Shown here in pieces: positions 35,324-45,675 of a stretch of 64,000 bases of DNA; within the stretch, counting starts at the first letter, position 1, and the number at the start of each line of letters is the position of its first letter. The stretch lies in contig NZ_JAQOWX010000010.1 in NCBI RefSeq assembly GCF_028462495.1, positions 1 to 64,000 of the forward strand. Direction: 5' to 3'. Below the pieces are notes generated by a model. It ran no database searches, was not told the origin of the DNA, and saw only the letters and a list, made by a program, of their open reading frames with translations. The translations under genes were made by a program, and so were the position numbers. This stretch comes from Roseateles_E sp005503085 (GTDB lineage Bacteria; Pseudomonadota; Gammaproteobacteria; Burkholderiales; Burkholderiaceae_C).

Positions 35324-38300
35324 TCAGACCAACACGCGCTCGATGCCGCCGGCGTTGGCCTTGGCCACGTACTCCGGCATCCAGTCCTTGCCGAGGATCT
35401 GGTTGGCCATCTCGACGACGATGTAGTCAGCTTCCAGCAGGCCGTTCTGCAGGTCGCCGCCATAACGGCTCAGGCCCTGCAGGCAGCTCGGGCAGGAGGT
35501 CAGGATCTTCAGGTTCTCGGCAGCCGCGACCTTGCCGCTCTCACGCAACTGGGTCTCGGTCTTGCGCAGCTCCTCCTCCTTGCGGAAGCGGATCTGGGTC
35601 GAGATGTCGGGACGAGTGACACCCAGCGTGCCACTCTCGCCGCAGCAGCGCTCGCTCTTGACCACCTCGGCGCCGACCAGGGCCTTGACCGTCTTCATCG
35701 GGTCCTGCAGCTTCATCGGGCTGTGGCAGGGGTCGTGGTAGAGGAAGGCCTGCTTGCTGTCGAGTGTGATGCCCTTCTCCAGCAGGTATTCGTGGATGTC
35801 GATGATGCGGCAGCCCGGGAAGATGTCCTCGAACTTATAGCCCTGGAGCTGGTCATAGCAGGTGCCGCAGCTCACCACCACGGTCTTGATGTCCAGGTAG
35901 TTCAGCGTGTTGGCGACGCGGTGGAACAGCACCCGGTTGTCGGTGATGATCTTCTCGGCCTTGTCGAACTGGCCCGAGCCGCGCTGCGGGTAGCCGCAGC
36001 ACAAATAGCCCGGCGGCAGCACGGTCTGCACCCCGGCATGCCAGAGCATGGCCTGGGTCGCCAGGCCCACCTGGCTGAACAGGCGCTCCGAGCCGCAGCC
36101 CGGGAAATAGAACACCGCCTCGGTCTCGGCCGTCGTCGCCTTGGGGTTGCGGATGATGGGGACGTAGTCCTTGTCTTCGATATCCAGCAGCGCCCGCGCG
36201 GTCTTCTTCGGCAGGCCGCCCGGCAGCTTCTTGTTGATGAAGTGGATCACCTGCTCCTTGATCGGCGCGGCACCCAGGGTCGCGCGCGGCGCGGCGGTCT
36301 GCTTCTTCGCAAAAGTCTTCAGCAGGTCGTGGGCCAGGCGCTGGGCCTTGAAGCCCACGCCCACCATCGCGCTGCGTGCCAGCTTGATGGTCTCGGGATT
36401 GGTGGCATTGAGCATCAGCATCGCGGCGGCATTGCCGGGGCGCCAGCTCTTCTGGCCCATCTTGCGCAAGAGATTGCGCATATTCATCGTCACATCGCCG
36501 AAGTCGATCTTGACCGGGCAGGGATTCGCGCATTTGTGGCAGACCGTGCAATGGTCGGCCACATCCTCGAACTCCTGCCAGTGCTTGATCGAGACGCCGC
36601 GGCGGGTCTGCTCCTCGTAGAGGAAGGCCTCGACCAAGAGCGAGGTCGCCAGGATCTTGTTGCGCGGGCTGTAGAGCAGATTGGCGCGCGGCACATGAGT
36701 CGCGCAGACCGGCTTGCACTTGCCGCAGCGCAGGCAGTCCTTGACGCTGTCGGCGATCGCACCGATATCGCTCTGCTGCATGATCAGCGACTCATGGCCC
36801 ATCAGCCCGAAGCTCGGGGTGTAGGCATTGGTCAGATCGGCATAGGTGGTCAGCGACTCGGGGCCGCCCAGGCGCAAGAGCTTGCCTTTGTTGAAGCGGC
36901 CCTCGGGGTCAATCCTTGCCTTGTAGTCGGCAAAGGGCGCCAGCTCGGCGTCGCTGAGGAACTCCAGCTTGGTGATGCCGATGCCGTGCTCGCCCGAGAT
37001 CACGCCGTCCAGGCTGCGTGCCAGCTTCATGATGCGGGCGACGGCTTCGTGCGCCGTCTGCAGCATCTGGTAGTTGTCGGAGTTGACCGGGATATTGGTG
37101 TGCACATTGCCGTCGCCGGCATGCATGTGCAGCGCCACCCAGACCCGGCCGCGCAGCACTTCCTTGTGGATGCGTTTGCATTCGTCCAGGATCTGCGCGA
37201 AGGCGCCGCCGCTGAAGATGTCCTGCAGCGGTTTGAAGATCTGGGTCTTCCACGAGGCCCGCAGGCTGTGGTCCTGCAGCTGGTCGAAGAAGCTGCGTTC
37301 CTCGCCACGGGCTATATCCAGCTCCTGCATCCACTGCTGCCACTGCGCCCGCACCTCGGCCAGCAGGCTCAGCGCCTGCGCGACGCGGTCGCCGAGCAAC
37401 TCGGCGCTGGGGATCTCGCTGGCATCGTCGGTCTTGCCCAGCGGCAGATTGCCGCGCTCGAAAAAGGCCTGCAGCTCGTCCACCAGGGCCAGCTTGTTGC
37501 GCAGCGAGAGCTCGATATTGATGCGCTCGATGCCCAGCGTGTACTCGCCCATGCGCGGCAAGGGGATCACGACGTCCTCGTTCACCTTGAAGGCATTGGT
37601 GTGCTTGGAGATCGCGGCGGTGCGCTTGCGGTCCAGCCAGAACTTCTTGCGCGCATCGGCGCTGATCGCGACAAAGCCCTCGCCGCTGCGGCCGTTGGCC
37701 AGGCGCACCACCTCGGAGGTCGCCCGCGCTACCGCATCGGCGTCTTCGCCGACGATGTCGCCGACCAGCACCATCTTGGGCAGGCCGCCGCGCTTGCTCT
37801 TGGTGGCGTAACCCACCGCCTTCAGATAGCGGTCGTCCAAATGCTCCAGGCCCGCAAGAATGGCGCCGCCGGGCTTTTGCGCCTCGGCAAACATGAAGTC
37901 GCGGATCTCGACGATGGAGGGCACGCAGTCCTTCGGGTTGCCGAAGAACTCCAGGCAGACGGTGCGCACATGGGCGGGCATCTTATGCACGACCCAGCGG
38001 GCGCTGGTGATCAGGCCGTCGCAGCCCTCTTTCTGGATGCCGGGCAGGCCGGCCAGGAACTTGTCGGTAACGTCCTTGCCCAGGCCCTCCTTGCGGAAGG
38101 TGCGGCCAGGGATGTTGAGAACCTCGGTGCGCTCGAGCTTCTTGCCGCTGGCATCGAAATAGCGCAGCTCGAAGCTGGCCGTCTCCACATCATGGATCTT
38201 GCCCAGGTTGTGGTTGAGCCGGATGACCTCCAGCCACTTCGCCTCGGGCGTGACCATGCGCCAGCTGGCCAGATTGTCCAGTGCCGTGCCCCACAGCACG

Positions 38301-39244
38301 GCCTTCTTGCCGCCGGCATTCATCGCCACATTGCCGCCGACGCAGCTGGCCTCGGCCGACGTGGGATCGACCGCGAACACATAGCCATGCTGCTCGGCCA
38401 GGTCGGCCACGCGCTGGGTGACGACGCCGGCCTCGCTCCAGATCGTCGCGACCGGCTTGTCGACGCCGGGCAGCGCCATCACCTCGACGCCGCGCAGCGC
38501 TTCAAGCTTCTCGGTATTGATGACCGCGCTGTTCCATACCAGCGGCACGGCGCCGCCGGTATAGCCGGTGCCGCCGCCGCGCGGGATGATGGTCAGGCCC
38601 AGCTCGATGCAGCCCTTGACCAGATGGGCCATCTCGGCCTCGGTATCCGGGGTCAGCACGACAAAGGGGTACTCGACCCGCCAGTCGGTCGCGTCGGTCA
38701 CATGCGAGACGCGCGACAGGCCGTCGAACTTGATATTGTCCTTGGCGGTGCGCTTGCCCAGCAGGCGAGTGGCGCGCCGGCGCAGCTCGGCCACCTCGTC
38801 GAACTGGCTGGAGAACTGCTGCACCGCCCGGCGCGCCGCCGCCAGCAGCTCGCCCACCGAGGCGTCGCGCTGAGGGTCGCTGGCCGGGTCGCGGCGCTTC
38901 TCGACCTCGTGCAGCCGGTGGTTCAGCGCTTCGATCAACTGGCCCCGGCGCTTCGGGTTGTCCAACAGGTCGTCCTGCAGATAGGGGTTGCGCTGCACCA
39001 CCCAGATATCGCCCAGCACCTCGTACAGCATCCGGGCCGAGCGGCCGGTGCGGCGTTCCTCGCGCAGCCGGTTCAACAGCTCCCAGGCACGCGTGCCCAG
39101 CAGACGGATGACGATCTCGCGGTCGGAGAAGGAGGTGTAGTTGTAGGGAATCTCGCGCAGCCGGGCGGCGTGCGGGGCGTCCTCATGCCCGGCGGCGGCG
39201 GTGTGGGTCGGGTCGACAGGCATCAGCGGATGCGGTGCATTCAT
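35324..39244 (-). CDS. DUF3683 FAD-linked oxidoreductase with Fe-S and CCG domains
   Basis: 1306 residues from ATG 39244; a longer frame to 39562 lacks support. Order: DUF3683 N-terminal region (NYTSFSDREIVIRLLG), FAD-binding PCMH domain (IPRGGGTGYTGGAVPLVW), FAD-oxidase C-terminal domain, two 4Fe-4S motifs (CLRCGKCKPVC near 835, CTVCHKCANPCPVKIDFGD near 901), and two CCG cysteine-rich domains (YFPGCGSERLF/LCCGYPQRG near 1048; YHDPCHSP/ERCCGESGTLG near 1175). It is a single-chain relative of GlcDEF/D-lactate dehydrogenases, feeding electrons from a D-2-hydroxyacid to quinone. Substrate inferred, not shown. Common in Burkholderiales. Confidence 0.93.
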   Translation of the reverse strand: MNAPHPLMPVDPTHTAAAGHEDAPHAARLREIPYNYTSFSDREIVIRLLGTRAWELLNRLREERRTGRSARMLYEVLGDIWVVQRNPYLQDDLLDNPKRRGQLIEALNHRLHEVEKRRDPASDPQRDASVGELLAAARRAVQQFSSQFDEVAELRRRATRLLGKRTAKDNIKFDGLSRVSHVTDATDWRVEYPFVVLTPDTEAEMAHLVKGCIELGLTIIPRGGGTGYTGGAVPLVWNSAVINTEKLEALRGVEVMALPGVDKPVATIWSEAGVVTQRVADLAEQHGYVFAVDPTSAEASCVGGNVAMNAGGKKAVLWGTALDNLASWRMVTPEAKWLEVIRLNHNLGKIHDVETASFELRYFDASGKKLERTEVLNIPGRTFRKEGLGKDVTDKFLAGLPGIQKEGCDGLITSARWVVHKMPAHVRTVCLEFFGNPKDCVPSIVEIRDFMFAEAQKPGGAILAGLEHLDDRYLKAVGYATKSKRGGLPKMVLVGDIVGEDADAVARATSEVVRLANGRSGEGFVAISADARKKFWLDRKRTAAISKHTNAFKVNEDVVIPLPRMGEYTLGIERINIELSLRNKLALVDELQAFFERGNLPLGKTDDASEIPSAELLGDRVAQALSLLAEVRAQWQQWMQELDIARGEERSFFDQLQDHSLRASWKTQIFKPLQDIFSGGAFAQILDECKRIHKEVLRGRVWVALHMHAGDGNVHTNIPVNSDNYQMLQTAHEAVARIMKLARSLDGVISGEHGIGITKLEFLSDAELAPFADYKARIDPEGRFNKGKLLRLGGPESLTTYADLTNAYTPSFGLMGHESLIMQQSDIGAIADSVKDCLRCGKCKPVCATHVPRANLLYSPRNKILATSLLVEAFLYEEQTRRGVSIKHWQEFEDVADHCTVCHKCANPCPVKIDFGDVTMNMRNLLRKMGQKSWRPGNAAAMLMLNATNPETIKLARSAMVGVGFKAQRLAHDLLKTFAKKQTAAPRATLGAAPIKEQVIHFINKKLPGGLPKKTARALLDIEDKDYVPIIRNPKATTAETEAVFYFPGCGSERLFSQVGLATQAMLWHAGVQTVLPPGYLCCGYPQRGSGQFDKAEKIITDNRVLFHRVANTLNYLDIKTVVVSCGTCYDQLQGYKFEDIFPGCRIIDIHEYLLEKGITLDSKQAFLYHDPCHSPMKLQDPMKTVKALVGAEVVKSERCCGESGTLGVTRPDISTQIRFRKEEELRKTETQLRESGKVAAAENLKILTSCPSCLQGLSRYGGDLQNGLLEADYIVVEMANQILGKDWMPEYVAKANAGGIERVLV

Positions 39245-39742
39245 GGCGGCCAGGCGCTTGCGCACCCTTGGTTGGCCGGGCAGCCGGTCAAGACGGAACA
39301 CCCGGCGAAAGCTGGAAATCTCTCGTTCGATCTGCATCGACGCGCCGGGCTTGTGACCTGCTGGCGGGGATGCGGGCGGCAGCCTCATCAGGTGCGCACA
39401 CCGGCATGACACCGGCAGCCAACCCCACTCGCGTCGGGTCCGTGATCCTACCGCAGTGCAACATGCCCGCCCTGCGCACGGCCGAGAGCCCCTGCCGGGC
39501 AGACCTGTTTGGGGCGGATTGGGCAGGCGGCTGTGGCGCGCACACCAATGACAGCGCACCAAATTACAACGCCGGCGCCGTGTTCAGGCGCATCGGGCAC
39601 CACATCCGGGCCAGGCCCTATTGCCCGCACGCAATGAGCATGTCACAACACGGATGTCACAATTGACACATAAGCTTATTGGCTCATGCTGTGATCCAGA
39701 TGATCCACACCAGCCCTGTCAAATAACGGAGCATCCAAGACA
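39245..39742. other. Divergent intergenic region between DUF3683 and ugpB
   Basis: 498 bp without a credible gene; the longest frame across it is a shadow. It becomes AT-richer toward ugpB, where a promoter-like block with repeated TGTCA elements occurs (39641-39690). The DUF3683 side shows no clear promoter. Confidence 0.5.
39641..39690 (+). promoter_or_regulatory. Candidate ugp promoter/operator
   Basis: TGTCACAA occurs at 39641-39648 and again at 39655-39662, the second forming the inverted repeat TGTCA-CAAT-TGACA (39655-39668). TTGACA at 39663-39668 is a consensus -35; CATGCT at 39685-39690 is a weak -10 at 16-bp spacing. ATAAGCTTAT (39670-39679) is palindromic. The 14-bp period of the TGTCA units does not fit a canonical 11-bp Pho box. 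Confidence 0.4.
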
Positions 39743-41047
39743 ATGAAAGCACAACACCTCGTCGCCGCGCTGCTGGCCGCCGGCATCGCGTCCAGCGCCC
39801 AGGCACAAACCGAAGTCCAGTGGTGGCATTCCATGGGCGGCGCCCTGGGCGACTGGGTCAATGACCTCGCCAAGGACTTCAACGCCAGCCAAAAAGACTA
39901 CAAGATCGTGCCCACCTTCAAGGGCAGCTATGACGAGTCGATGACGGCCGCGATCGCCGCCTTCCGCGCCGGCAATGCGCCGCACATCCTGCAGGTCTTC
40001 GAGGTCGGCACGGCCACGATGATGGCCAGCAAGGGCGCCGTCGTGCCGGTGGGCGAAGTGATGAAGAAGGCCGGCGTCAGCTTCGATCCGGGCGCCTATG
40101 TGCCTGCCGTGGCTGGCTACTACACGGCCCCCAACGGCCAGATGCTGAGCTTCCCCTTCAACAGCTCGACCACCGTGCTGCACTACAACAAGGACGCTCT
40201 GAAGGCCGCCGGCGTGAACCCCGACCAGCCGCCCAAGACCTGGTCCGAAGTGGCCCTGGTGGCTGCCAAGCTCAAGGCCAGCGGCCACAAGTGCCCGTTC
40301 ACCACCAGCTGGCAGAGCTGGACCCAGCTGGAGAGCTTCTCGGCCTGGCATAACGTCGAGTTCGCGACCAAGGGCAATGGCTTCGGTGGCGTAGACACGC
40401 GCCTGACTTTCAACTCGCCGCTGCATGTGCGCCATATCGAGAATATGGCCAATATGGCAAAGCAAGGCCTGTTCGTCTATAAGGGCCGCGGCAATGCGGC
40501 CGACGCGACCTATGTGTCGGGCGAGTGCGCGATGACCACCGGTTCCTCGGCGCTGTACGGCAATACCAAGCGCAATGCCAAGTTCGCCTTCGGCATCTCC
40601 AGCCTGCCCTATTACCACGATGTGGCCGGCGCGCCGCAAAACACCGTGATCGGCGGCGCCAGCCTGTGGGTGATGTCGGGCAAGAAGGCCGAGGAGTACA
40701 AGGGCGTGGCCCAGTTCTTCGCCTTCCTCTCCAAGCCCGAGGAGGCAGCCAAGAGCCATCAGCGCACCGGTTACCTGCCGCTGACCAAGGCCTCCTACGA
40801 CATGACCGAGAAGAGTGGCTTCTACAAGGCCAACCCTGGCACCGATGTGTCGGTCGAGCAGATGATTCGCAAGACCACCGACAAGTCGCGCGGCATTCGC
40901 CTGGGTAACTTCGTCCAAATTCGCACCATCATCGACGAGGAAATGGAACAGGTCTGGGGCGGCAAGAAGAGCGCCAAGGAAGGCCTGGACGCTGCGGTCA
41001 AGCGCGGCAACGAGCAGCTGGAGCGCTTCCAGAAAGCCAATAAGTAA
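39743..41047 (+). CDS. ugpB: sn-Glycerol-3-phosphate ABC transporter, substrate-binding protein UgpB
   Basis: 434 residues. Signal peptide MKAQHLVAALLAAGIASSAQAQ. Family features: VQWWHSMGGALGDWVNDLAKDFN, YKIVPTFKGSYDESMTAAIAAFRAGNAPHILQVFEVGTATMMAS and GASLWVMSGKKAEEYKGVAQF. It captures glycerol-3-phosphate or glycerophosphodiesters in the periplasm for UgpAEC. First gene of the ugpBAECQ operon; a stable hairpin follows its stop, which would keep ugpB transcript levels above the permease genes. Confidence 0.95.
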   Translation: MKAQHLVAALLAAGIASSAQAQTEVQWWHSMGGALGDWVNDLAKDFNASQKDYKIVPTFKGSYDESMTAAIAAFRAGNAPHILQVFEVGTATMMASKGAVVPVGEVMKKAGVSFDPGAYVPAVAGYYTAPNGQMLSFPFNSSTTVLHYNKDALKAAGVNPDQPPKTWSEVALVAAKLKASGHKCPFTTSWQSWTQLESFSAWHNVEFATKGNGFGGVDTRLTFNSPLHVRHIENMANMAKQGLFVYKGRGNAADATYVSGECAMTTGSSALYGNTKRNAKFAFGISSLPYYHDVAGAPQNTVIGGASLWVMSGKKAEEYKGVAQFFAFLSKPEEAAKSHQRTGYLPLTKASYDMTEKSGFYKANPGTDVSVEQMIRKTTDKSRGIRLGNFVQIRTIIDEEMEQVWGGKKSAKEGLDAAVKRGNEQLERFQKANK

Positions 41048-41070
41048 GCCCCTGGGCTGAGAAAAAACGA

Positions 41071-41101
41071 CCCGCCGCCCTGGCCTGACCGGGGCGGCGG
41101 G
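41071..41101 (+). terminator. Intercistronic hairpin between ugpB and ugpA
   Basis: CCCGCCGCCC (41071-41080) and GGGCGGCGGG (41092-41101) form a perfect 10-bp stem with an 11-nt loop. TTTTT follows at 41108-41112 after six non-T bases. It probably acts as a partial terminator or 3'-end stabiliser, since ugpA must still be transcribed. Confidence 0.5.
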
Positions 41102-41126
41102 ATGATGTTTTTGGGAAGGGACACCA

Positions 41127-42014
41127 ATGTCCGTAGAGAAACGCGTGCTTTTCAAATCGGGATGGCTGCCCTGGGTGCTGATCGCGCCTCAGTTCATCGT
41201 CATCACCGTGTTCTTTTTCTGGCCCGCAGGCCAGGCACTGCTGCAATCGCTGCAGCAGCAAGATGCCTTCGGCATGTCCACCGAATGGGTAGGACTGCAG
41301 AACTTCCGCCAGCTCTTCAGTGACGAGAGCTATCTGGCCTCATTCAAGATCACCGCCCTTTTCTCCGCGCTGGTAGCCGTCTGTGGTCTGGCCATCGCGC
41401 TGCTTCTGGCCGTGATGGCTGATCGCGTGATCAAGGGCGCGATGGCCTACAAGACGCTGCTGATCTGGCCCTATGCCGTGGCGCCGGCGGTCGCGGGCGT
41501 GCTGTGGCTGTTCATGTTCGCGCCGTCAATCGGTGTGGTCTCCTACATGCTGCAAGCCGCCGGCATGGACTGGAACCATCTGCTCAACGGCAACCATGCC
41601 ATGACGCTGATCGTGGTCGCCGCGGTCTGGAAGCAGATCTCCTACAACTTCCTGTTCTTCCTCGCTGGCCTGCAGTCGATCCCGAAATCGCTGATCGAGG
41701 CGGCGGCCATCGATGGTGCCAGCCCCTGGCGGCGCTTCTGGACGATTGTGTTCCCGCTGCTCTCGCCGACCACCTTCTTCCTGCTGGTGATCAACGTTGT
41801 CTACGCCTTCTTCGACACCTTCGCCATCGTCGACGCGACCACCCATGGTGGTCCCGGCAAGGACACGTCCATCCTGGTCTACAAGGTCTACTACGATGGC
41901 TTCAAGGCCATGGACCTGGGCGGCTCGGCCGCGCAATCGGTGGTGCTGATGGTGGTGGTGATCGCGCTCACCGTGCTGCAGTTCCGTTTTGTCGAGAAGA
42001 AAGTGCAGTACTGA
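41127..42014 (+). CDS. ugpA: sn-Glycerol-3-phosphate ABC transporter permease UgpA
   Basis: 295 residues, six transmembrane helices. The EAA loop reads IEAAAIDGASPWRRFWTIVFPLLSPT. The N-terminal WLPWVLIAPQFIVITVFFFWPAGQALLQSLQQQD matches UgpA/MalF-type permeases. The ATG follows GGAAGGGAC. One half of the inner-membrane channel with UgpE, which starts 1 bp after its stop. Confidence 0.95.
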   Translation: MSVEKRVLFKSGWLPWVLIAPQFIVITVFFFWPAGQALLQSLQQQDAFGMSTEWVGLQNFRQLFSDESYLASFKITALFSALVAVCGLAIALLLAVMADRVIKGAMAYKTLLIWPYAVAPAVAGVLWLFMFAPSIGVVSYMLQAAGMDWNHLLNGNHAMTLIVVAAVWKQISYNFLFFLAGLQSIPKSLIEAAAIDGASPWRRFWTIVFPLLSPTTFFLLVINVVYAFFDTFAIVDATTHGGPGKDTSILVYKVYYDGFKAMDLGGSAAQSVVLMVVVIALTVLQFRFVEKKVQY

Positions 42015-42015
42015 T

Positions 42016-42870
42016 ATGGTCGAAAAACGTCCCGCCCTGACTCTGCTGGCCCATCTGACGCTGATACTCGGCGTGCTGATCGTGGCCTTCCCGGTCTACC
42101 TGACCTTTGTGGCCTCGACCCAGAGCTCCGAGCAGATCGCGCAGAGCCGCCCCCTCTCGCTGCTGCCCGGCGACCATTCGCTGGAGACCTGGAAGCTCGC
42201 GCTTTTCGGCGGCAAGACCAGCGCCGGCAGCACGATTCCGGCGGCTTTGCCGATGCTGAAGGTCAGCCTGATCAGCGCCTTGGTGATCTCCATCGGCAAG
42301 ATCGCCATTTCGCTGCTGTCGGCCTTTGCCATCGTCTACTTCCGCTTCCCCTTCAAGCAGTTCTTCTTCTGGGCCATCTTCATCACGCTGATGCTGCCGG
42401 TCGAGGTGCGCATCGGTCCGACCTACCAGGTCGTCTCCGATCTGGGCATGCTCAATAGCTATGCCGGGCTGACCGTGCCGCTGATCGCCTCGGCCACTGC
42501 CACCTTCCTGTTCCGGCAGTTCTTCATGACGGTGCCGGACGAGTTGGTGGAGGCTGCGCGCATGGACGGCGCAGGCCCGATGCGCTTCTTCAAGGATGTG
42601 CTGCTGCCGCTATCGCGCACCAGCATCGCTGCGCTCTTCGTGATCCAGTTCATCTACGGCTGGAACCAGTATCTGTGGCCGCTGCTGGTGACGACCCAGG
42701 AAGATATGTACCCGGTCGTGATGGGTATCAAGCGCCTGGTTGCCGGCGAGTCCTACACCGAGTGGAACGTTGTGATGGCTACCGCGCTGCTGGCGATGAT
42801 CCCGCCGGCGCTGGTCGTGATGCTGATGCAGAAGTGGTTCGTCAAGGGCCTGGTTGACACGGAAAAATAA
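42016..42870 (+). CDS. ugpE: sn-Glycerol-3-phosphate ABC transporter permease UgpE
   Basis: 284 residues from ATG 42016 (TGATATG junction with ugpA); the upstream in-frame ATG at 41989 would overlap ugpA. Six helices; EAA loop LVEAARMDGAGPMRFFKDVLLPLSRT; IYGWNQYLWPLLVT is a MalG/UgpE hallmark. Second permease half of the uptake complex. Confidence 0.95.
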   Translation: MVEKRPALTLLAHLTLILGVLIVAFPVYLTFVASTQSSEQIAQSRPLSLLPGDHSLETWKLALFGGKTSAGSTIPAALPMLKVSLISALVISIGKIAISLLSAFAIVYFRFPFKQFFFWAIFITLMLPVEVRIGPTYQVVSDLGMLNSYAGLTVPLIASATATFLFRQFFMTVPDELVEAARMDGAGPMRFFKDVLLPLSRTSIAALFVIQFIYGWNQYLWPLLVTTQEDMYPVVMGIKRLVAGESYTEWNVVMATALLAMIPPALVVMLMQKWFVKGLVDTEK

Positions 42871-42936
42871 TGGACTTGTGGTACAGACCGCCGCCGCGTG
42901 GCGGCAAGCTCTGTCCCCAACTGACTAGAGAACAAG

Positions 42937-44007
<1,071 letters not shown>

Positions 44008-44010
44008 GTC

Positions 44011-44751
44011 ATGAGCGCCTCCTGGCCGATGCCGTTCTGGATCGCCCATCGCGGCGCCGGCAAGCTCGCACCGGAGAACACGCTGGCCGCCTTCCGCGAG
44101 GGTGCACGGCATGGCTATCGCGCCTTCGAGTGCGATGTGAAGCTGAGCGCCGACGGCATCCCCTTCCTGCTGCATGACGCGACGCTGAACCGCACCACGC
44201 CCGAGCGCGGTGTGGCCGGTGAACGCGGCTGGGCCGAGCTCGCGCGCATCGATGCCGGCGCCTGGCACAGCCGCGCCTATGCGGGCGAGCCGATTCCCAG
44301 CCTGGACGCGCTGGCCCGCTATGTCATCGCGAACCGATTCGCGCTGAACATCGAGATCAAGCCGACGCCGGGCCAGGAACTCGTCACCGGACAGGTCGTC
44401 GGTCGCGAGGTGCTGCGCCTGTGGGCCGGCTCGGGCCTGCTGCCGCTGTTCAGCTCCTTCCAGCCCGAGGCCCTGGCCGGCGCCCGCGAGACCGCGCCGG
44501 ACTTGCCTCGCGGCCTGCTGCTGGACCAGCTGTCGGATGGCTGGCTGGATCAAGCCCTGCGCCTGCAATGCCGCGCCGTGATCACGAACTATGCGCTGAT
44601 GAACCAGGCCCTGGTCGAGCAGCTGCATGCGGCCGGGCTGAAGGCCCTGGTCTACACCGTCAACGACCCCGCCTCGGCCGAGTGGCTGATCGGCAATGGG
44701 GTGGACGGCATCATCACCGATGCGGTGGACAGGTTCTCGCCTGCGGGGTGA
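44011..44751 (+). CDS. ugpQ: Glycerophosphodiester phosphodiesterase UgpQ
   Basis: 246 residues. GDPD signatures: FWIAHRGAGKLAPENTLAAF with catalytic His and Arg, FECDVKLSADGIPFLLHDATLNRTT, and NIEIKPTPG. No signal peptide, so it is cytoplasmic as in E. coli UgpQ, hydrolysing imported glycerophosphodiesters to glycerol-3-phosphate and alcohol. GGGAG precedes the ATG. A 44-nt piece of its 3' end recurs at 49528-49571. Confidence 0.95.
   Translation: MSASWPMPFWIAHRGAGKLAPENTLAAFREGARHGYRAFECDVKLSADGIPFLLHDATLNRTTPERGVAGERGWAELARIDAGAWHSRAYAGEPIPSLDALARYVIANRFALNIEIKPTPGQELVTGQVVGREVLRLWAGSGLLPLFSSFQPEALAGARETAPDLPRGLLLDQLSDGWLDQALRLQCRAVITNYALMNQALVEQLHAAGLKALVYTVNDPASAEWLIGNGVDGIITDAVDRFSPAG
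44684..44727 (+). repeat. Source copy of a 44-nt repeat (3' end of ugpQ)
   Basis: This segment, encoding LIGNGVDGIITDAV near the end of UgpQ, matches 49528-49571 at 43 of 44 positions (one T/C difference) in the same orientation. Similarity stops abruptly on both sides. Confidence 0.85.
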
Positions 44752-44775
44752 TCCCGCAATGCCCTGCAGGCCGGA

Positions 44776-45045
44776 TCAGCCGCGTGTCAGCTGCCAGATT
44801 GCGATACCGGCAGCCACGGCCGGCACGGCGAAGACCAGCAGCAGGATTGGTGACTCCTGGCGCACGGTGTAGCCCGCATGGCTGACGCCGACCCACATAT
44901 TGACGCCAGCCACCACCAGCCAGACCGGCACAAAGGCCTTGGCGGCCAGCGCCATGCCCGCCGCGCTGGCGCCCCAGAGCCAGCCGAACAGCACGAAGAC
45001 CCCCAGCAAAACCAAGCCGGCGACTATCACCATCAATACATGCAT
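44776..45045 (-). CDS. Small conserved-looking membrane protein
   Basis: 89 residues from ATG 45045, with GAGG 7 nt upstream. Three hydrophobic segments: MVIVAGLVLLGVFVLFGWLWG, AFVPVWLVVAGVNMWVGV and ILLLVFAVPAVAAGIAIWQL. It resembles small inner-membrane proteins of unknown function annotated in related genomes; I cannot name a family. The longer frame reading to 45627 is a shadow of the cytochrome gene. It lies 50 bp downstream of the cytochrome gene and may share its transcript. Confidence 0.7.
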   Translation of the reverse strand: MHVLMVIVAGLVLLGVFVLFGWLWGASAAGMALAAKAFVPVWLVVAGVNMWVGVSHAGYTVRQESPILLLVFAVPAVAAGIAIWQLTRG

Positions 45046-45095
45046 CTCAAATCCTCGGTCGGGAGGCGCTCCACGATGGCAGCGTCCCTGTCTGG

Positions 45096-45665
45096 CTACT
45101 TCGCACCGGCTGAGCAAGCACCGCCCGCCGCTGCCCAGGTCTCCAAAGCCTTCACGAAGTCCGCATGGCTCAGGCTCGGCGTGCTGCGGCCATCGCCGGG
45201 GTTCCAGGCCCACAGCACCAGCGGATCGACTTTCATGTGATCGATCACCTGTGCCATGGTCTGGCGATTGCCGTTCTTGGCCGGGTCCTTGATGCTGCGG
45301 CAGAGCTGCGCACGGCTCAGGCCTTCCCAGGCCATCGACGTCGGCGCGAGGTGCCAGTGCGGGGCGCCGGGCACCCTGCCGTCGGCGCTGTTCTTGTCCT
45401 GATGGCAGGCGGCGCAGCGCATCGTCGGTGCGCCCTTGCCGTCGGCGCCGCGCACAATCATCTGCGCATGCGGCACTTGGGCATCCTTCTGGAACGGCTT
45501 CTCCGCCATATGGCAGTTCAGGCAGCGCGGATGCTGCAGCACACTGGCAATCGGGTCGAAGAGTTTTTCTGGCGAAGGAGGTTGGGGCTGCTGCGCCAGC
45601 GCGGCCAGCGGGGCCAGCAACGACCACAGGGCCAGAGGAGCGAGGAGTTTGCGGATGATGTTCAT
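45096..45665 (-). CDS. Periplasmic c-type cytochrome, isoquinoline 1-oxidoreductase-associated
   Basis: 189 residues. Signal peptide (PLALWSLLAPLAALAQ) and two heme-binding motifs, CLNCH at 48-52 and CAACH at 84-88. Further conserved elements are PHWHLAPTSMAWEGLSRAQLCRSIKD and HADFVKALETWAAAGG. Proteins of this layout are found beside isoquinoline 1-oxidoreductase type Mo-enzymes and are the likely electron acceptor. Ten bp after the large Mo subunit gene. Confidence 0.88.
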   Translation of the reverse strand: MNIIRKLLAPLALWSLLAPLAALAQQPQPPSPEKLFDPIASVLQHPRCLNCHMAEKPFQKDAQVPHAQMIVRGADGKGAPTMRCAACHQDKNSADGRVPGAPHWHLAPTSMAWEGLSRAQLCRSIKDPAKNGNRQTMAQVIDHMKVDPLVLWAWNPGDGRSTPSLSHADFVKALETWAAAGGACSAGAK

Positions 45666-45675
45666 GGCCGGGTCC

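Noticed and set aside
35723..39409. 1228-codon open frame on the plus strand opposite the DUF3683 gene
   Set aside because: Antisense shadow of a high-GC gene; low-complexity composition and no recognisable domain, while the minus-strand reading has full FAD and Fe-S motifs.
39635..39690. Pho box before ugpB
   Set aside because: TGTCA units are present but spaced 14 bp or inverted at 9 bp, not the 11-bp direct spacing required of a Pho box.
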